5,703 nucleotides of DNA from Gammaproteobacteria bacterium. GTDB taxonomy: Bacteria; Pseudomonadota; Gammaproteobacteria; Granulosicoccales; Granulosicoccaceae. The stretch spans positions 1 to 5,703 of the forward strand of contig JAHQVR010000227.1 in assembly GCA_019634245.1 (NCBI GenBank). The letters are read 5' to 3'. The notes beneath the pieces are model-generated. The model did not search any database. It was not told where the DNA came from and saw only the letters and a program-made list of their open reading frames with translations. Shown here piece by piece: positions 1 through 5,703 of this stretch. Each line of letters begins with the position of its first letter. The stretch's first letter is position 1. The translations under genes were made by a program, and so were the position numbers.

Positions 1-1164
1 ACACTTACGCCCATGGCAAAAGCCTTGATCACCAGTGCGTATGGCAAAGGTCCCGACCGATCCTACATTGGGGGCAGCTCCAATGGCGGTCGACATGCAA
101 TGGTGGCTGCATCACGCTACCCTGATGATTACGACGGGATCGTAGCTGTTGCACCGGGTTTTAATCTACCCAAGGCTGCGGTCGCCCAGCTGTGGGGCGC
201 GCAACAGTGGAATACGGTTGCCACAGAACAAGGCATTCCATCTGACCCGGACACTGGTCTAGCTTCAGCGTTAACTAAAGCAGAACGCGAAGTCATTGCG
301 GCGACAATACTTGAAAAGTGTGATTCGTTGGATGGACTGGCCGACGGCATGGTGCAGGACACCTTCGGTTGTCAAAGTGCGTTTGATCTGTCCAGTGATG
401 TACCGATATGTGCAGGTGAACGCGATGGCACTTGTTTGTCATCTGCGCAGTTGGATGTTGTCGCAAACGTATTTGCTGGTGCGAAAAAAACCAACGGTGA
501 CGAAATTTACAGTTCATGGGTGTATGACCCGGGCCTCCAGCAACAAAACTGGGCGGACTGGAAGTTTAAATTTTCAGTAAACAACCAACGTGACGCGGTC
601 GCGTATGGCTACATATTTTCCACGCCTCCTAACCCACCTGAAGATGATACATTTGCCTATGCGATGGCGCTGGATATTGATGTGGCCGCTGATGCCATTT
701 TTGCAACTGACGAAACTTTCACAGAAAGTTCAATGAGCTTCATGACTCCACCAAACCCCACCAACTTCGACACCTTGCGTTCGCGTGGAGCTAAAATGCT
801 GATAACACACGGCGCATCGGATGGTGTGTTTTCAATGCAGGATACCGTTAACTGGTATCAAGCCCTTGATTCCGCTTATCAAAACAGTGCTGAAGCTTTT
901 GCACGCTTGTTTTTAGTGCCAGGCATGGGGCATACAAGGGGCGGACCGGCAACCGACCAGTACGATGCGTTGATGACATTGGTTGACTGGGTGGAAAAAG
1001 GACAAGCTCCATCACGTATTGTGGCTAATGTTCAGGAAACAAATGATGATGTGATAAGCCAAGGATGGTCTACCAGCCGATCACGACCGTTGTGCCTTTA
1101 CCCCATGAAAGCGGTGTACACGGCCGGTGATGAAGAGGATGCTGCAAGTTTCGAGTGTCAGTAG
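1..1164 (+). CDS. Tannase/feruloyl esterase-family hydrolase, 5'-truncated by window edge
   Basis: The protein belongs to the tannase/feruloyl esterase alpha/beta-hydrolase family, usually secreted enzymes that hydrolyse esters of phenolic or other carboxylic acids. The reading frame is open to base 1, so the ATG at 13 is probably an internal methionine: it lies only about 20 residues before the nucleophile, whereas family members have a long N-terminal part. Numbering from that Met: nucleophile Ser23 in YIGGSSNGGR, a calcium-loop-like CDSLDGLADG at 103-112, catalytic Asp270 in THGASDGVF, catalytic His307 in VPGMGHTRGG, and the usual C-terminal PLCLYP segment with Cys361 and Cys382. The lid region holds Cys103, 120, 133 and 141. 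The family's CS-D-HC cysteines, next to the catalytic Ser and His, are replaced by Ser22 and Thr308. The gene ends in tandem stops (TAGTAG), followed 21 bases later by a hairpin. Family assignment is firm; the substrate is unknown. Confidence 0.9.
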   Translation, partial: TLTPMAKALITSAYGKGPDRSYIGGSSNGGRHAMVAASRYPDDYDGIVAVAPGFNLPKAAVAQLWGAQQWNTVATEQGIPSDPDTGLASALTKAEREVIAATILEKCDSLDGLADGMVQDTFGCQSAFDLSSDVPICAGERDGTCLSSAQLDVVANVFAGAKKTNGDEIYSSWVYDPGLQQQNWADWKFKFSVNNQRDAVAYGYIFSTPPNPPEDDTFAYAMALDIDVAADAIFATDETFTESSMSFMTPPNPTNFDTLRSRGAKMLITHGASDGVFSMQDTVNWYQALDSAYQNSAEAFARLFLVPGMGHTRGGPATDQYDALMTLVDWVEKGQAPSRIVANVQETNDDVISQGWSTSRSRPLCLYPMKAVYTAGDEEDAASFECQ

Positions 1165-1185
1165 TAGATTAATTTAGCCAGAGTT

Positions 1186-1225
1186 GGGGGTTGTTCGCCT
1201 ATTAATGAGTGGGCTAACAACCCCT
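1186..1225 (+). terminator. Hairpin after esterase gene, possible terminator
   Basis: A perfect 9-bp stem (GGGGTTGTT at 1187-1195 with AACAACCCC at 1216-1224) is extended inward after one mismatch by three more pairs, leaving a loop of roughly ten bases. It starts just over 20 bases after the esterase stop, where a terminator is expected. No T-run follows on either strand, so it is not a classic intrinsic terminator. It may instead be a 3'-end stabiliser or a Rho-linked structure. Confidence 0.4.
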
Positions 1226-1283
1226 AGAAGTTCCAGATTGTCTGTCACAGCGCAGACCGAATGCTAATAGCGCTTAAATGCGT

Positions 1284-1308
1284 AACCAGCATTGCAACTA
1301 TGCTGGTT
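1284..1308. repeat. Perfect 9-bp inverted repeat, 7-base loop
   Basis: AACCAGCAT (1284-1292) pairs exactly with ATGCTGGTT (1300-1308) around the loop TGCAACT. It lies in the non-coding gap between the esterase and thiolase genes, with no T-run on either side. It could be a protein-binding dyad or an RNA hairpin. The half-site core CCAGCAT appears again, unpaired, at 1355-1361. No known family was recognised. Confidence 0.45.
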
Positions 1309-1465
1309 GGAACTATACCTATAATGCCTACCAATCGGTGACTGGCGATTTGACCCAGCATAATTCCAGCAGCGTGCGTGTGACAAAATATTCGGAGTAG
1401 CTGCACCGAAACCCAGTATTGATCGAGCAATCGTTAGGGTATTGATTCAGGAATACTTCGACCAC

Positions 1466-1552
1466 GCTAATTTGGAATTATTTGGACAAAACTAGCATGA
1501 GAATGCTAAAACACTACGAAGTCACTAAATTTAGTACACCGACAGGATCATT
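1466..1552 (+). promoter_or_regulatory. Putative promoter/operator leader of thiolase-ABC operon
   Basis: Three ordered elements precede the thiolase start. ATTTGGA is directly repeated at 1470-1476 and 1480-1486, exactly 10 bases (one helical turn) apart. A dyad, TAGCAT-GAGA-ATGCTA, lies at 1493-1508. A perfect 12-base palindrome, ACTAAATTTAGT, lies at 1524-1535. Possible but weak sigma70-like boxes are TTGGAC (1482-1487) and GCTAAA (1505-1510) with a 17-base spacer; this -10 would overlap the dyad. The ribosome binding site CAGGA (1543-1547) is 5 bases before the ATG. That repressor or activator binding occurs here is inference; the repeats themselves are directly visible. Confidence 0.4.
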
Positions 1553-2737
1553 ATGAAAGATGCCGTAATTGTTTCTACAGCGCGAACACCGATTGGCATG
1601 GCCTTTAGAGGTGCTTTGAACAACACCAAATCACCTACCATGACAGCGCATGCTATCTCCCACGCCGTCGCGCGGGCAGGCATCGATTCTGCAGATATAG
1701 ACGATGTTGTTATAGGCGCTGTGCTCACTGCGGGTACTGCGGGTATGAATATAGGCCGATTGTCGTCTTTGGCGGCAGGTTTGCCAATCACCGTACCTGG
1801 CCAGACCATTGATCGACAATGTTCGTCTGGTTTAATGGCAATTGCCACAGCTGCCAAGCAAATTATCGTTGATGGTCAGAATATCGTTGTAGCTGGCGGG
1901 CAGGATAATATATCGGCGGTTCAAAATAATTACATGCGATGGGTCGCCGATGAAATGGATAGCAACGTCATCACACAGGCTGAACACGCTTACATGCCCA
2001 TGTTGAAAACAGCCGAAACCGTTGCAAATACGTTTGGTATCACGCGCGAAGCACAAGATGAGTATGCGGCTGAATCTCAACGCCGCACAGCCCAGGCACA
2101 ACAAGCTGGCGCGTTTGACGACGAAATTGTACCCATCAAAGTCACCAAGATTGTCAAGAACAAGCAAACCGATGAACAAACGCTTGAAGATGTCACATTA
2201 ACTAAAGATGAAGGAAACAGACCGGAAACCACCGTTGAAAAATTAGCGACGTTGAATCCGGTCATTGAACAGGGTGTTATCACCGCAGGTAATGCCAGCC
2301 AACTCTCTGACGGGGCATCAGCGTGTGTCTTGATGGAAGGCACTCTGGCCGAAAAGCAGGGGTTAAATCCGTTAGGCATATACCGTGGTATGGCTGTTGC
2401 CGGGAATGCGCCAGAAGAGATGGGCATTGGACCTGTCTACGCTATACCGAAGTTGCTAAAAAATGCCGGGTTAAGTATCCAGGATATCGGACTGTGGGAG
2501 CTTAATGAGGCGTTTGCTTGCCAAGTGATCTACTGCCGAGATCATCTGCACATCGACCCTGCCATTTATAATGTCAATGGCGGCGCTATATCGATTGGTC
2601 ATCCGTACGGAATGACCGGGTCCCGGCTGGTTGCACATGCCTTGATCGAAGGTAAGCGCCGTGGGGTTAAGTATGTTGTGGTGTCAATGTGTGTTGGCGG
2701 TGGTATGGGCGCTGCAGGATTGTTTGAGGTGGCATGA
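1553..2737 (+). CDS. Thiolase (acetyl-CoA acetyltransferase / acyltransferase)
   Basis: This is a full-length 394-residue thiolase, the normal size for the family. Such enzymes reversibly join or split acyl-CoAs: either biosynthetic acetoacetyl-CoA formation or degradative 3-ketoacyl-CoA cleavage in the cytoplasm. All catalytic signatures are present: nucleophilic Cys90 in DRQCSSGL, the NEAFA motif at 318-322, His350 in [14 protein letters not shown], and acid/base Cys380 in [11 protein letters not shown]. The N-terminal VSTARTPIG is also typical. The ATG at 1553 is supported by a CAGGA ribosome binding site 5 bases upstream and by the standard N-terminus. The sequence alone does not separate degradative from biosynthetic types. 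It is the first gene of a likely operon with the ABC importer genes; its TGA lies in an ATGA overlap with a short downstream frame. A role in breaking down the acyl-CoA product of the imported compound is inferred from context. Confidence 0.95.
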   Translation: MKDAVIVSTARTPIGMAFRGALNNTKSPTMTAHAISHAVARAGIDSADIDDVVIGAVLTAGTAGMNIGRLSSLAAGLPITVPGQTIDRQCSSGLMAIATAAKQIIVDGQNIVVAGGQDNISAVQNNYMRWVADEMDSNVITQAEHAYMPMLKTAETVANTFGITREAQDEYAAESQRRTAQAQQAGAFDDEIVPIKVTKIVKNKQTDEQTLEDVTLTKDEGNRPETTVEKLATLNPVIEQGVITAGNASQLSDGASACVLMEGTLAEKQGLNPLGIYRGMAVAGNAPEEMGIGPVYAIPKLLKNAGLSIQDIGLWELNEAFACQVIYCRDHLHIDPAIYNVNGGAISIGHPYGMTGSRLVAHALIEGKRRGVKYVVVSMCVGGGMGAAGLFEVA

Positions 2738-2805
2738 ACTCAATTTATCAACCGGCAGGAACCCTGTTTTCCCCGTTTTCAGAGTTTGAGCTGTCGCGTG
2801 TCTGA
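2734..2805 (+). CDS. Possible 23-codon small ORF or frameshifted permease N-terminus
   Basis: An ATG overlaps the thiolase stop in a classic ATGA arrangement and is preceded by GAGGTGG (2726-2732), which is purine-rich but very close to the ATG. The frame reads MNSIYQPAG... to ...FELSRV and stops with TGA at 2803-2805, one base before the ATG at 2807 used here for the permease. It has no recognisable domain. Two readings are possible: a translationally coupled leader peptide passing ribosomes from thiolase to permease, or the true cytoplasmic N-terminus of the permease separated by a single-base frameshift. Chance is a third option, because the frame is short. Confidence 0.25.
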   Translation: MNSIYQPAGTLFSPFSEFELSRV

Positions 2806-2806
2806 T

Positions 2807-3559
2807 ATGTCCGTCAGGGTAGTGACCATGCTGACGTCAATGTTGGCGCTTGGGTTGCTATGGCATTTTACATCGGGCGCGCTTGATGATCGGTCATTAC
2901 CGTCACCGTATGCCGTCTGGCAAGCATTTTTGGAAGAATGGCAAAGTGGCGAATTGATATTTCATTTAATGGCCACACTTGCGCGGGTTGCGGCGGCTTT
3001 TCTATTGGCCATGAGCATTGGTTCTTGTATCGGTATATTACTGGGGTCGTACAAATCCTTAAATACGGTATTTGATGGATGGTTAGTACTGCTGCTTAAC
3101 ATTCCGGCCCTGGTCATAATTGTACTTTCCTATATCTGGTTTGGATTGAACGAAGTCGCTGCGGTATGTGCGGTTGCTTTGAACAAAATACCCAATGTTG
3201 TGATCACTATGCGAGAGGGTGCTCGTTCGGTAGATTCGCAACTAAATGAAATGGCAACGGTTTACCGATTCGGATTGTGGAAAAAAATCAGGCATGTGCT
3301 TATACCGCAATTGCAACCGTTCTTTGCAGCAGCGACTAGAAGCGGCATTTCGTTAATCTGGAAAATTGTACTGGTCGTGGAGTTACTAGGACGCTCCAAT
3401 GGAGTTGGATTTCAAATTCAGCTCTATTTTCAGCTATTTGATGTTGCCACTATTCTGGCTTACACATTTGCCTTTGTGTTTGTGATGCTGGCAATAGAAT
3501 ACCTGCTTCTCCAACCAATGGAACGTATGGCAACCCGTTGGAGACCGTCCAGTGCTTGA
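2807..3559 (+). CDS. ABC transporter permease, NitT/TauT (SsuC/TauC-like) type
   Basis: This is the inner-membrane subunit of an ABC importer of the binding-protein-dependent family related to SsuC and TauC, which move nitrate, sulfonates, taurine, aromatic acids and similar compounds. From the ATG at 2807 it has 250 residues, the usual size. A first hydrophobic segment lies near 6-22, followed by the family's SLPSPYAVWQAF (30-41). Further membrane segments lie near 59-81, 91-111, 116-134, 182-194 and 213-235. The cytoplasmic EAA coupling loop is EMATVYRFG (148-156), leading into WKKIRHVLIPQL. The start is uncertain: in-frame TTG at 2786, GTG at 2798, ATG at 2807 and ATG at 2828 are all possible. 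The ATG at 2828 has the best ribosome binding site (AGGG at 2816-2819) but starts inside the first membrane helix. The gene shares its reading frame with the thiolase and overlaps the ATPase gene by 8 bases. The substrate cannot be read from the sequence, and no binding-protein gene is in view. Confidence 0.9.
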   Translation: MSVRVVTMLTSMLALGLLWHFTSGALDDRSLPSPYAVWQAFLEEWQSGELIFHLMATLARVAAAFLLAMSIGSCIGILLGSYKSLNTVFDGWLVLLLNIPALVIIVLSYIWFGLNEVAAVCAVALNKIPNVVITMREGARSVDSQLNEMATVYRFGLWKKIRHVLIPQLQPFFAAATRSGISLIWKIVLVVELLGRSNGVGFQIQLYFQLFDVATILAYTFAFVFVMLAIEYLLLQPMERMATRWRPSSA

Positions 3560-4289
3560 GGTAGATATTCAAAAAAAGATTTACAAAATTGCTGATGGCA
3601 CGACACTGGAAGCCATAGAAGGTATCAAGTTTAAACTGGAATCTAACACTTTCACGTGCATTGTTGGCCCATCAGGATGTGGAAAAACCACCACGCTGCG
3701 GGCAATTCTAGGTCTGGATATTGATTTTACCGGCAATATTAATTTTAACGAACAGCGAGGCGGCACAGGCAGGGTCGCAGCAGTATTCCAGGAACCTCGA
3801 TTACTTCCCTGGCGCAGGGTTGAAGATAACGTTCGTTTAGCTATGCCACATGAGTTAAAAGATCAGTCGTTATCAGAATTGTTCAGCGAGCTGGGTATCG
3901 AGCATGTAAAACAATTCTTTCCAAGCGAGCTTTCGTTAGGCCTTGCCCGGAGGGTTGCCCTGGCTCGAGCTTATGCCCTTGAGCCTGAATTACTGATACT
4001 GGACGAGCCTTTTGTGTCTTTAGACGACGCCACGGCGGATCATTTACGACAACTACTATCAAGTCTGTGTCAGTCCAGGCCGACTACCAGTCTTATGGTT
4101 ACCCATAACCTATCAGAAGCTGCCACGCTGGCCGATCGAATAATCGTGCTCAGTGCGCGTCCTTCATCAATTCTTGAGGATGTATCAATAGATATACTGC
4201 CAGGTGATCGAACTGACAAAGATATTAGTGATGTTATTAATTACATCAAATCAGTACAGGCTTTGGGTGTAAATACTGCTGCGAGATAG
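3552..4289 (+). CDS. ABC transporter ATP-binding protein, NitT/TauT (SsuB/TauB-like) type
   Basis: This is the cytoplasmic ATPase that powers the permease encoded just upstream. Its 245 residues contain the full nucleotide-binding domain: Walker A GPSGCGKTT (39-47), Q-loop FQEPRLLPW with Gln80, signature region LSLGLARRVALARA (127-140), Walker B LLILDEPF (147-154), D-loop SLDD (156-159) and switch His185 in MVTHNLSEA. The Q-loop FQEPRLLPW is typical of the SsuB/TauB/NrtD group. The signature reads LSLGL where LSGGQ or LSGGM is usual; Ser128 and Gly130 remain but the first glycine is Leu129. The start is GTG at 3552, with GGAG (3540-3543) 8 bases upstream; the 8-base overlap with the permease gene indicates translational coupling. 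No membrane segment or regulatory C-terminal domain is present. It is the last gene of the operon before a convergent minus-strand gene. Confidence 0.93.
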   Translation: MLEVDIQKKIYKIADGTTLEAIEGIKFKLESNTFTCIVGPSGCGKTTTLRAILGLDIDFTGNINFNEQRGGTGRVAAVFQEPRLLPWRRVEDNVRLAMPHELKDQSLSELFSELGIEHVKQFFPSELSLGLARRVALARAYALEPELLILDEPFVSLDDATADHLRQLLSSLCQSRPTTSLMVTHNLSEAATLADRIIVLSARPSSILEDVSIDILPGDRTDKDISDVINYIKSVQALGVNTAAR

Positions 4290-4301
4290 TTGAATAGTAG
4301 C

Positions 4302-4314
4302 GCCTGCTACAGGC
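4302..4314. terminator. Weak hairpin between convergent operons
   Basis: GCCTG (4302-4306) pairs with CAGGC (4310-4314) around a 3-base loop, 13 bases after the ATPase stop. It lies between the ends of two convergent genes and reads the same way on both strands, so it could serve both. The stem is short and no real T-run follows, so support is modest. Confidence 0.25.
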
Positions 4315-4379
4315 CTAGCATTTAAGGTTGTTGAGCTTTCTTTGGTTGGTCGGTTCGAAAATAGATGATGTTTCTCGTG

Positions 4380-5540
4380 TCAACGACGCTGCGTGACAGG
4401 TAAGTTAATCGGCCCTCGAAAAGCCCAACCGGAAAATCGTACCGGGCCAGTAATGTGCAAGCGTGGAAATCGTTCGAATAATCGGGGCAAGGCCACATCG
4501 CCAATCAGCATTCTGGATGCTGCAGCGCCTGCACAAAAATGGGGCCCGGCTCCAAAGCTTAACGACTTTGAGGTATCTCTGGATAAGTCAAACAGTTCGG
4601 GGCGATTGAAAACATCGTTGTCACGATTGCCGCTGCTGAACATCAGAAAAGCACGGCTTTCAGGTTCGAATGTATAGCCGTTGTGTTCGAAGCTACTCGC
4701 TATACGTCTGGGCGACATGCCGATTGGCGAAATCCAACGTACGTATTCCTCAAATACCTTCAACCACGTGTACTCGCCATGTAAAACTTGATGCAGCTGT
4801 TTTTCGTGCGTCAGCAGAGCCCACACGGCACCGGCTATCGCATCACGTGGTTCATTTTGCCCACCGCTGATCGCCAGTTTTATATTGGCTCGAATGCTAT
4901 CGATTGCTTGTCCTGCAGTTGACAGAACTGCCAATAACGAATGTTCCGCAAGGCCAGAGCCGGGCTTTAACATTTCATCAATGTATTTATCAATCAGTTT
5001 AGTGCCTGTATGACACCGTTGTTCAATAGCCTGATCTCCAGCGTAGTTTGCTATACCATCTATCATGGCCTGTGAACAGTTATCCATCTGCTCGGTTGTC
5101 ATGTTTGTTAATCCGGTTATGTATCGAAGTGCATGGGCCGAAACTGGCATGGCGTAATCGTTTACCAGATCAAAGGATTCTTTTTCTTCCAGATTGTCAA
5201 GAATTTCGTCGGTTGCCTGTTCGCATTGTGTTCGCCAAATGGTTTTTACACTTCTTGGCGACAGTGCAGGCTGGGCCTGTCTGCGCTCAATCAAATGAGC
5301 GTCCCCGTCCTTGCGCATCATATTTTGACCCATTAATACATTCATAAGCCCACCAGGTTGATCTGATGAAAAAACTTTCACGTTTTTCTCGCAATCGACA
5401 ATGTCTTGGTGGCGGGTCAGCAGTGTTGCGCCAAGTTGTGGTACAAAACAAATAGGGGAGTGTTGACGCATTTGCGCCAGTTGCGGGTAGGGATCGGCAG
5501 TAAAAGCTTGCAGATCGATATTGACAGTCGGTGGTTTAAT
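4380..5540 (-). CDS. Cytochrome P450, start codon unclear (ATT at 5540 or ATG at 5471)
   Basis: This is a soluble bacterial cytochrome P450: a heme-thiolate enzyme that normally inserts oxygen using electrons from a ferredoxin, which is not in view. Numbered from the ATT at 5540 (386 residues): DPYPQLAQMR at 16-25, a C-helix DGDAHLIERR with His82 and Arg86, the K-helix ExxR (Glu265, Arg268) in EEYVRWISP, and the heme loop FGAGPHFCAG with cysteine ligand Cys336. The I-helix reads ISGGQNEPRDAIAG (224-237) and has no Thr in place of the usual acid-alcohol pair. The first in-frame ATG (5471) would give 363 residues, has no ribosome binding site, and would drop DPYPQLAQ, which resembles the usual P450 N-terminus. 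The frame stays open to a TGA at 5547-5549, with no ATG, GTG or TTG in between. ATT at 5540 overlaps the stop of the upstream nitrile hydratase accessory gene, so the two are probably co-transcribed. Family firm; reaction unknown. Confidence 0.92.
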   Translation of the reverse strand: MKPPTVNIDLQAFTADPYPQLAQMRQHSPICFVPQLGATLLTRHQDIVDCEKNVKVFSSDQPGGLMNVLMGQNMMRKDGDAHLIERRQAQPALSPRSVKTIWRTQCEQATDEILDNLEEKESFDLVNDYAMPVSAHALRYITGLTNMTTEQMDNCSQAMIDGIANYAGDQAIEQRCHTGTKLIDKYIDEMLKPGSGLAEHSLLAVLSTAGQAIDSIRANIKLAISGGQNEPRDAIAGAVWALLTHEKQLHQVLHGEYTWLKVFEEYVRWISPIGMSPRRIASSFEHNGYTFEPESRAFLMFSSGNRDNDVFNRPELFDLSRDTSKSLSFGAGPHFCAGAAASRMLIGDVALPRLFERFPRLHITGPVRFSGWAFRGPINLPVTQRR

Positions 5541-5703
5541 TTCTGTTCAACTCGATTGGTTCGCCGTGAGGTGTTCTGGCAGCAGCTTCGTGCCACTCGG
5601 CTTTTCTGTCAAGCAGTGCTTTTGAAGATGTCAGTTGTTTTTTTGCTACCAGTGATTCCAAAGCGTGCAGCCAATGCTGGTAGTAGTCACGTGTTTCAGT
5701 TCC
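5536..5703 (-). CDS. Nitrile hydratase accessory protein, C-terminal end only
   Basis: Read from the right edge on the minus strand, 55 codons run to a TAA at 5536-5538. The sequence matches the C-terminus I know from nitrile hydratase accessory (activator) proteins, which share the fold of the nitrile hydratase beta-subunit N-terminal domain: YYQHWLHALESLVAKKQL, then EWHEAAARTPHGEPIEL. The closing TPHGxPIEL is the strongest mark. These proteins help load the Co or Fe centre into nitrile hydratase, which hydrates nitriles to amides in the cytoplasm. The beta subunit or a thiocyanate hydrolase subunit shares this fold and is the main alternative, but the end of the protein directly after PIEL favours the accessory protein. 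Its stop overlaps the possible ATT start of the P450 gene, which points to one operon with the nitrile hydratase genes expected beyond 5703. Confidence 0.82.
   Translation of the reverse strand, partial: GTETRDYYQHWLHALESLVAKKQLTSSKALLDRKAEWHEAAARTPHGEPIELNRN

Larger units (their letters stand above)
1165..1552. other. Non-coding gap between esterase and thiolase genes
   Basis: No convincing gene lies in these 388 bases. They contain the hairpin at 1186-1225, the inverted repeat at 1284-1308, and a palindrome-rich leader just before the thiolase gene (1466-1552). Plus-strand frames are broken by frequent stops. A 61-codon minus-strand frame at 1245-1430 resembles no family I know and has no clear ribosome binding site. 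Because the gap is long and structured, the thiolase operon is probably transcribed separately from the esterase. Confidence 0.6.

Noticed and set aside
13..15. ATG at 13 as the true start of the esterase gene
   Set aside because: The frame is open to base 1, and the nucleophile motif would lie only about 20 residues from the start, far closer than in complete family members; the gene is cut by the window edge.
1245..1430. Minus-strand open frame of 61 codons with hydrophobic stretches in the non-coding gap
   Set aside because: It matches no family I recognise, has no clear ribosome binding site, and overlaps the inverted repeat; it is best seen as chance.
1531..2427. Several minus-strand open frames inside the thiolase gene
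   Set aside because: They lie opposite a gene with complete thiolase motifs and show no domain of their own.
4290..4379. Possible small gene between the convergent operons
   Set aside because: Only 90 bases, without a start plus ribosome binding site; only a weak hairpin is visible.
4393..5347. Plus-strand open frames opposite the P450 gene
   Set aside because: The minus strand carries every P450 signature over this span; the plus-strand frames have no recognisable motifs.
1..5703. CRISPR array, tRNA, insertion sequence or prophage attachment site
   Set aside because: No regularly spaced repeats, tRNA-like cloverleaf, transposase or terminal inverted repeats were seen.

Overview
This window looks like accessory catabolic DNA from a proteobacterium with moderate GC content (close to half by eye). 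A marine or environmental gammaproteobacterium is a reasonable guess, but only a guess: no rRNA, tRNA or other phylogenetic marker is present. There are six genes: five with recognisable protein families plus the tail of a sixth family at the right edge. There is no transposase, integrase, tRNA or CRISPR array.

Layout, left to right. Positions 1-1164 (+) hold the C-terminal part of a tannase/feruloyl esterase-family alpha/beta hydrolase whose N-terminus lies outside the window. Positions 1165-1552 are a non-coding gap of 388 bases with a terminator-like hairpin, a second strong inverted repeat, and a palindrome-rich leader before the next gene. Positions 1553-4289 (+) look like one operon: a thiolase, then the permease and the ATPase of a NitT/TauT (SsuBC/TauBC-like) ABC importer. 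The permease and ATPase genes overlap by 8 bases. A 69-base spacer between thiolase and permease contains a 23-codon open frame that starts in an ATGA overlap with the thiolase stop. Positions 4290-4379 separate convergent operons. From the right edge to 4380, on the minus strand, are the last 55 codons of a nitrile hydratase accessory protein gene and then a cytochrome P450 that overlaps its end.

How the genes may work together (inference). The plus-strand operon couples uptake of a small, probably anionic or organic nitrogen/sulfur compound to a thiolase that cleaves or condenses acyl-CoA. The minus-strand operon couples a heme monooxygenase-fold enzyme to nitrile hydratase (nitrile to amide). 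The esterase on the left fits ester release upstream in such a pathway. No periplasmic binding protein, ferredoxin, nitrile hydratase subunit, amidase or regulator is visible; these would be expected just outside.

Most unusual points: (1) a P450 with an atypical I-helix and no normal start codon, embedded in a nitrile hydratase operon; (2) paired loss of both cysteines of the CS-D-HC signature in the tannase-family esterase; (3) two perfect palindromes and a 10-base-phased direct repeat in the thiolase leader; (4) the small open frame, or frameshifted N-terminus, ahead of the permease.
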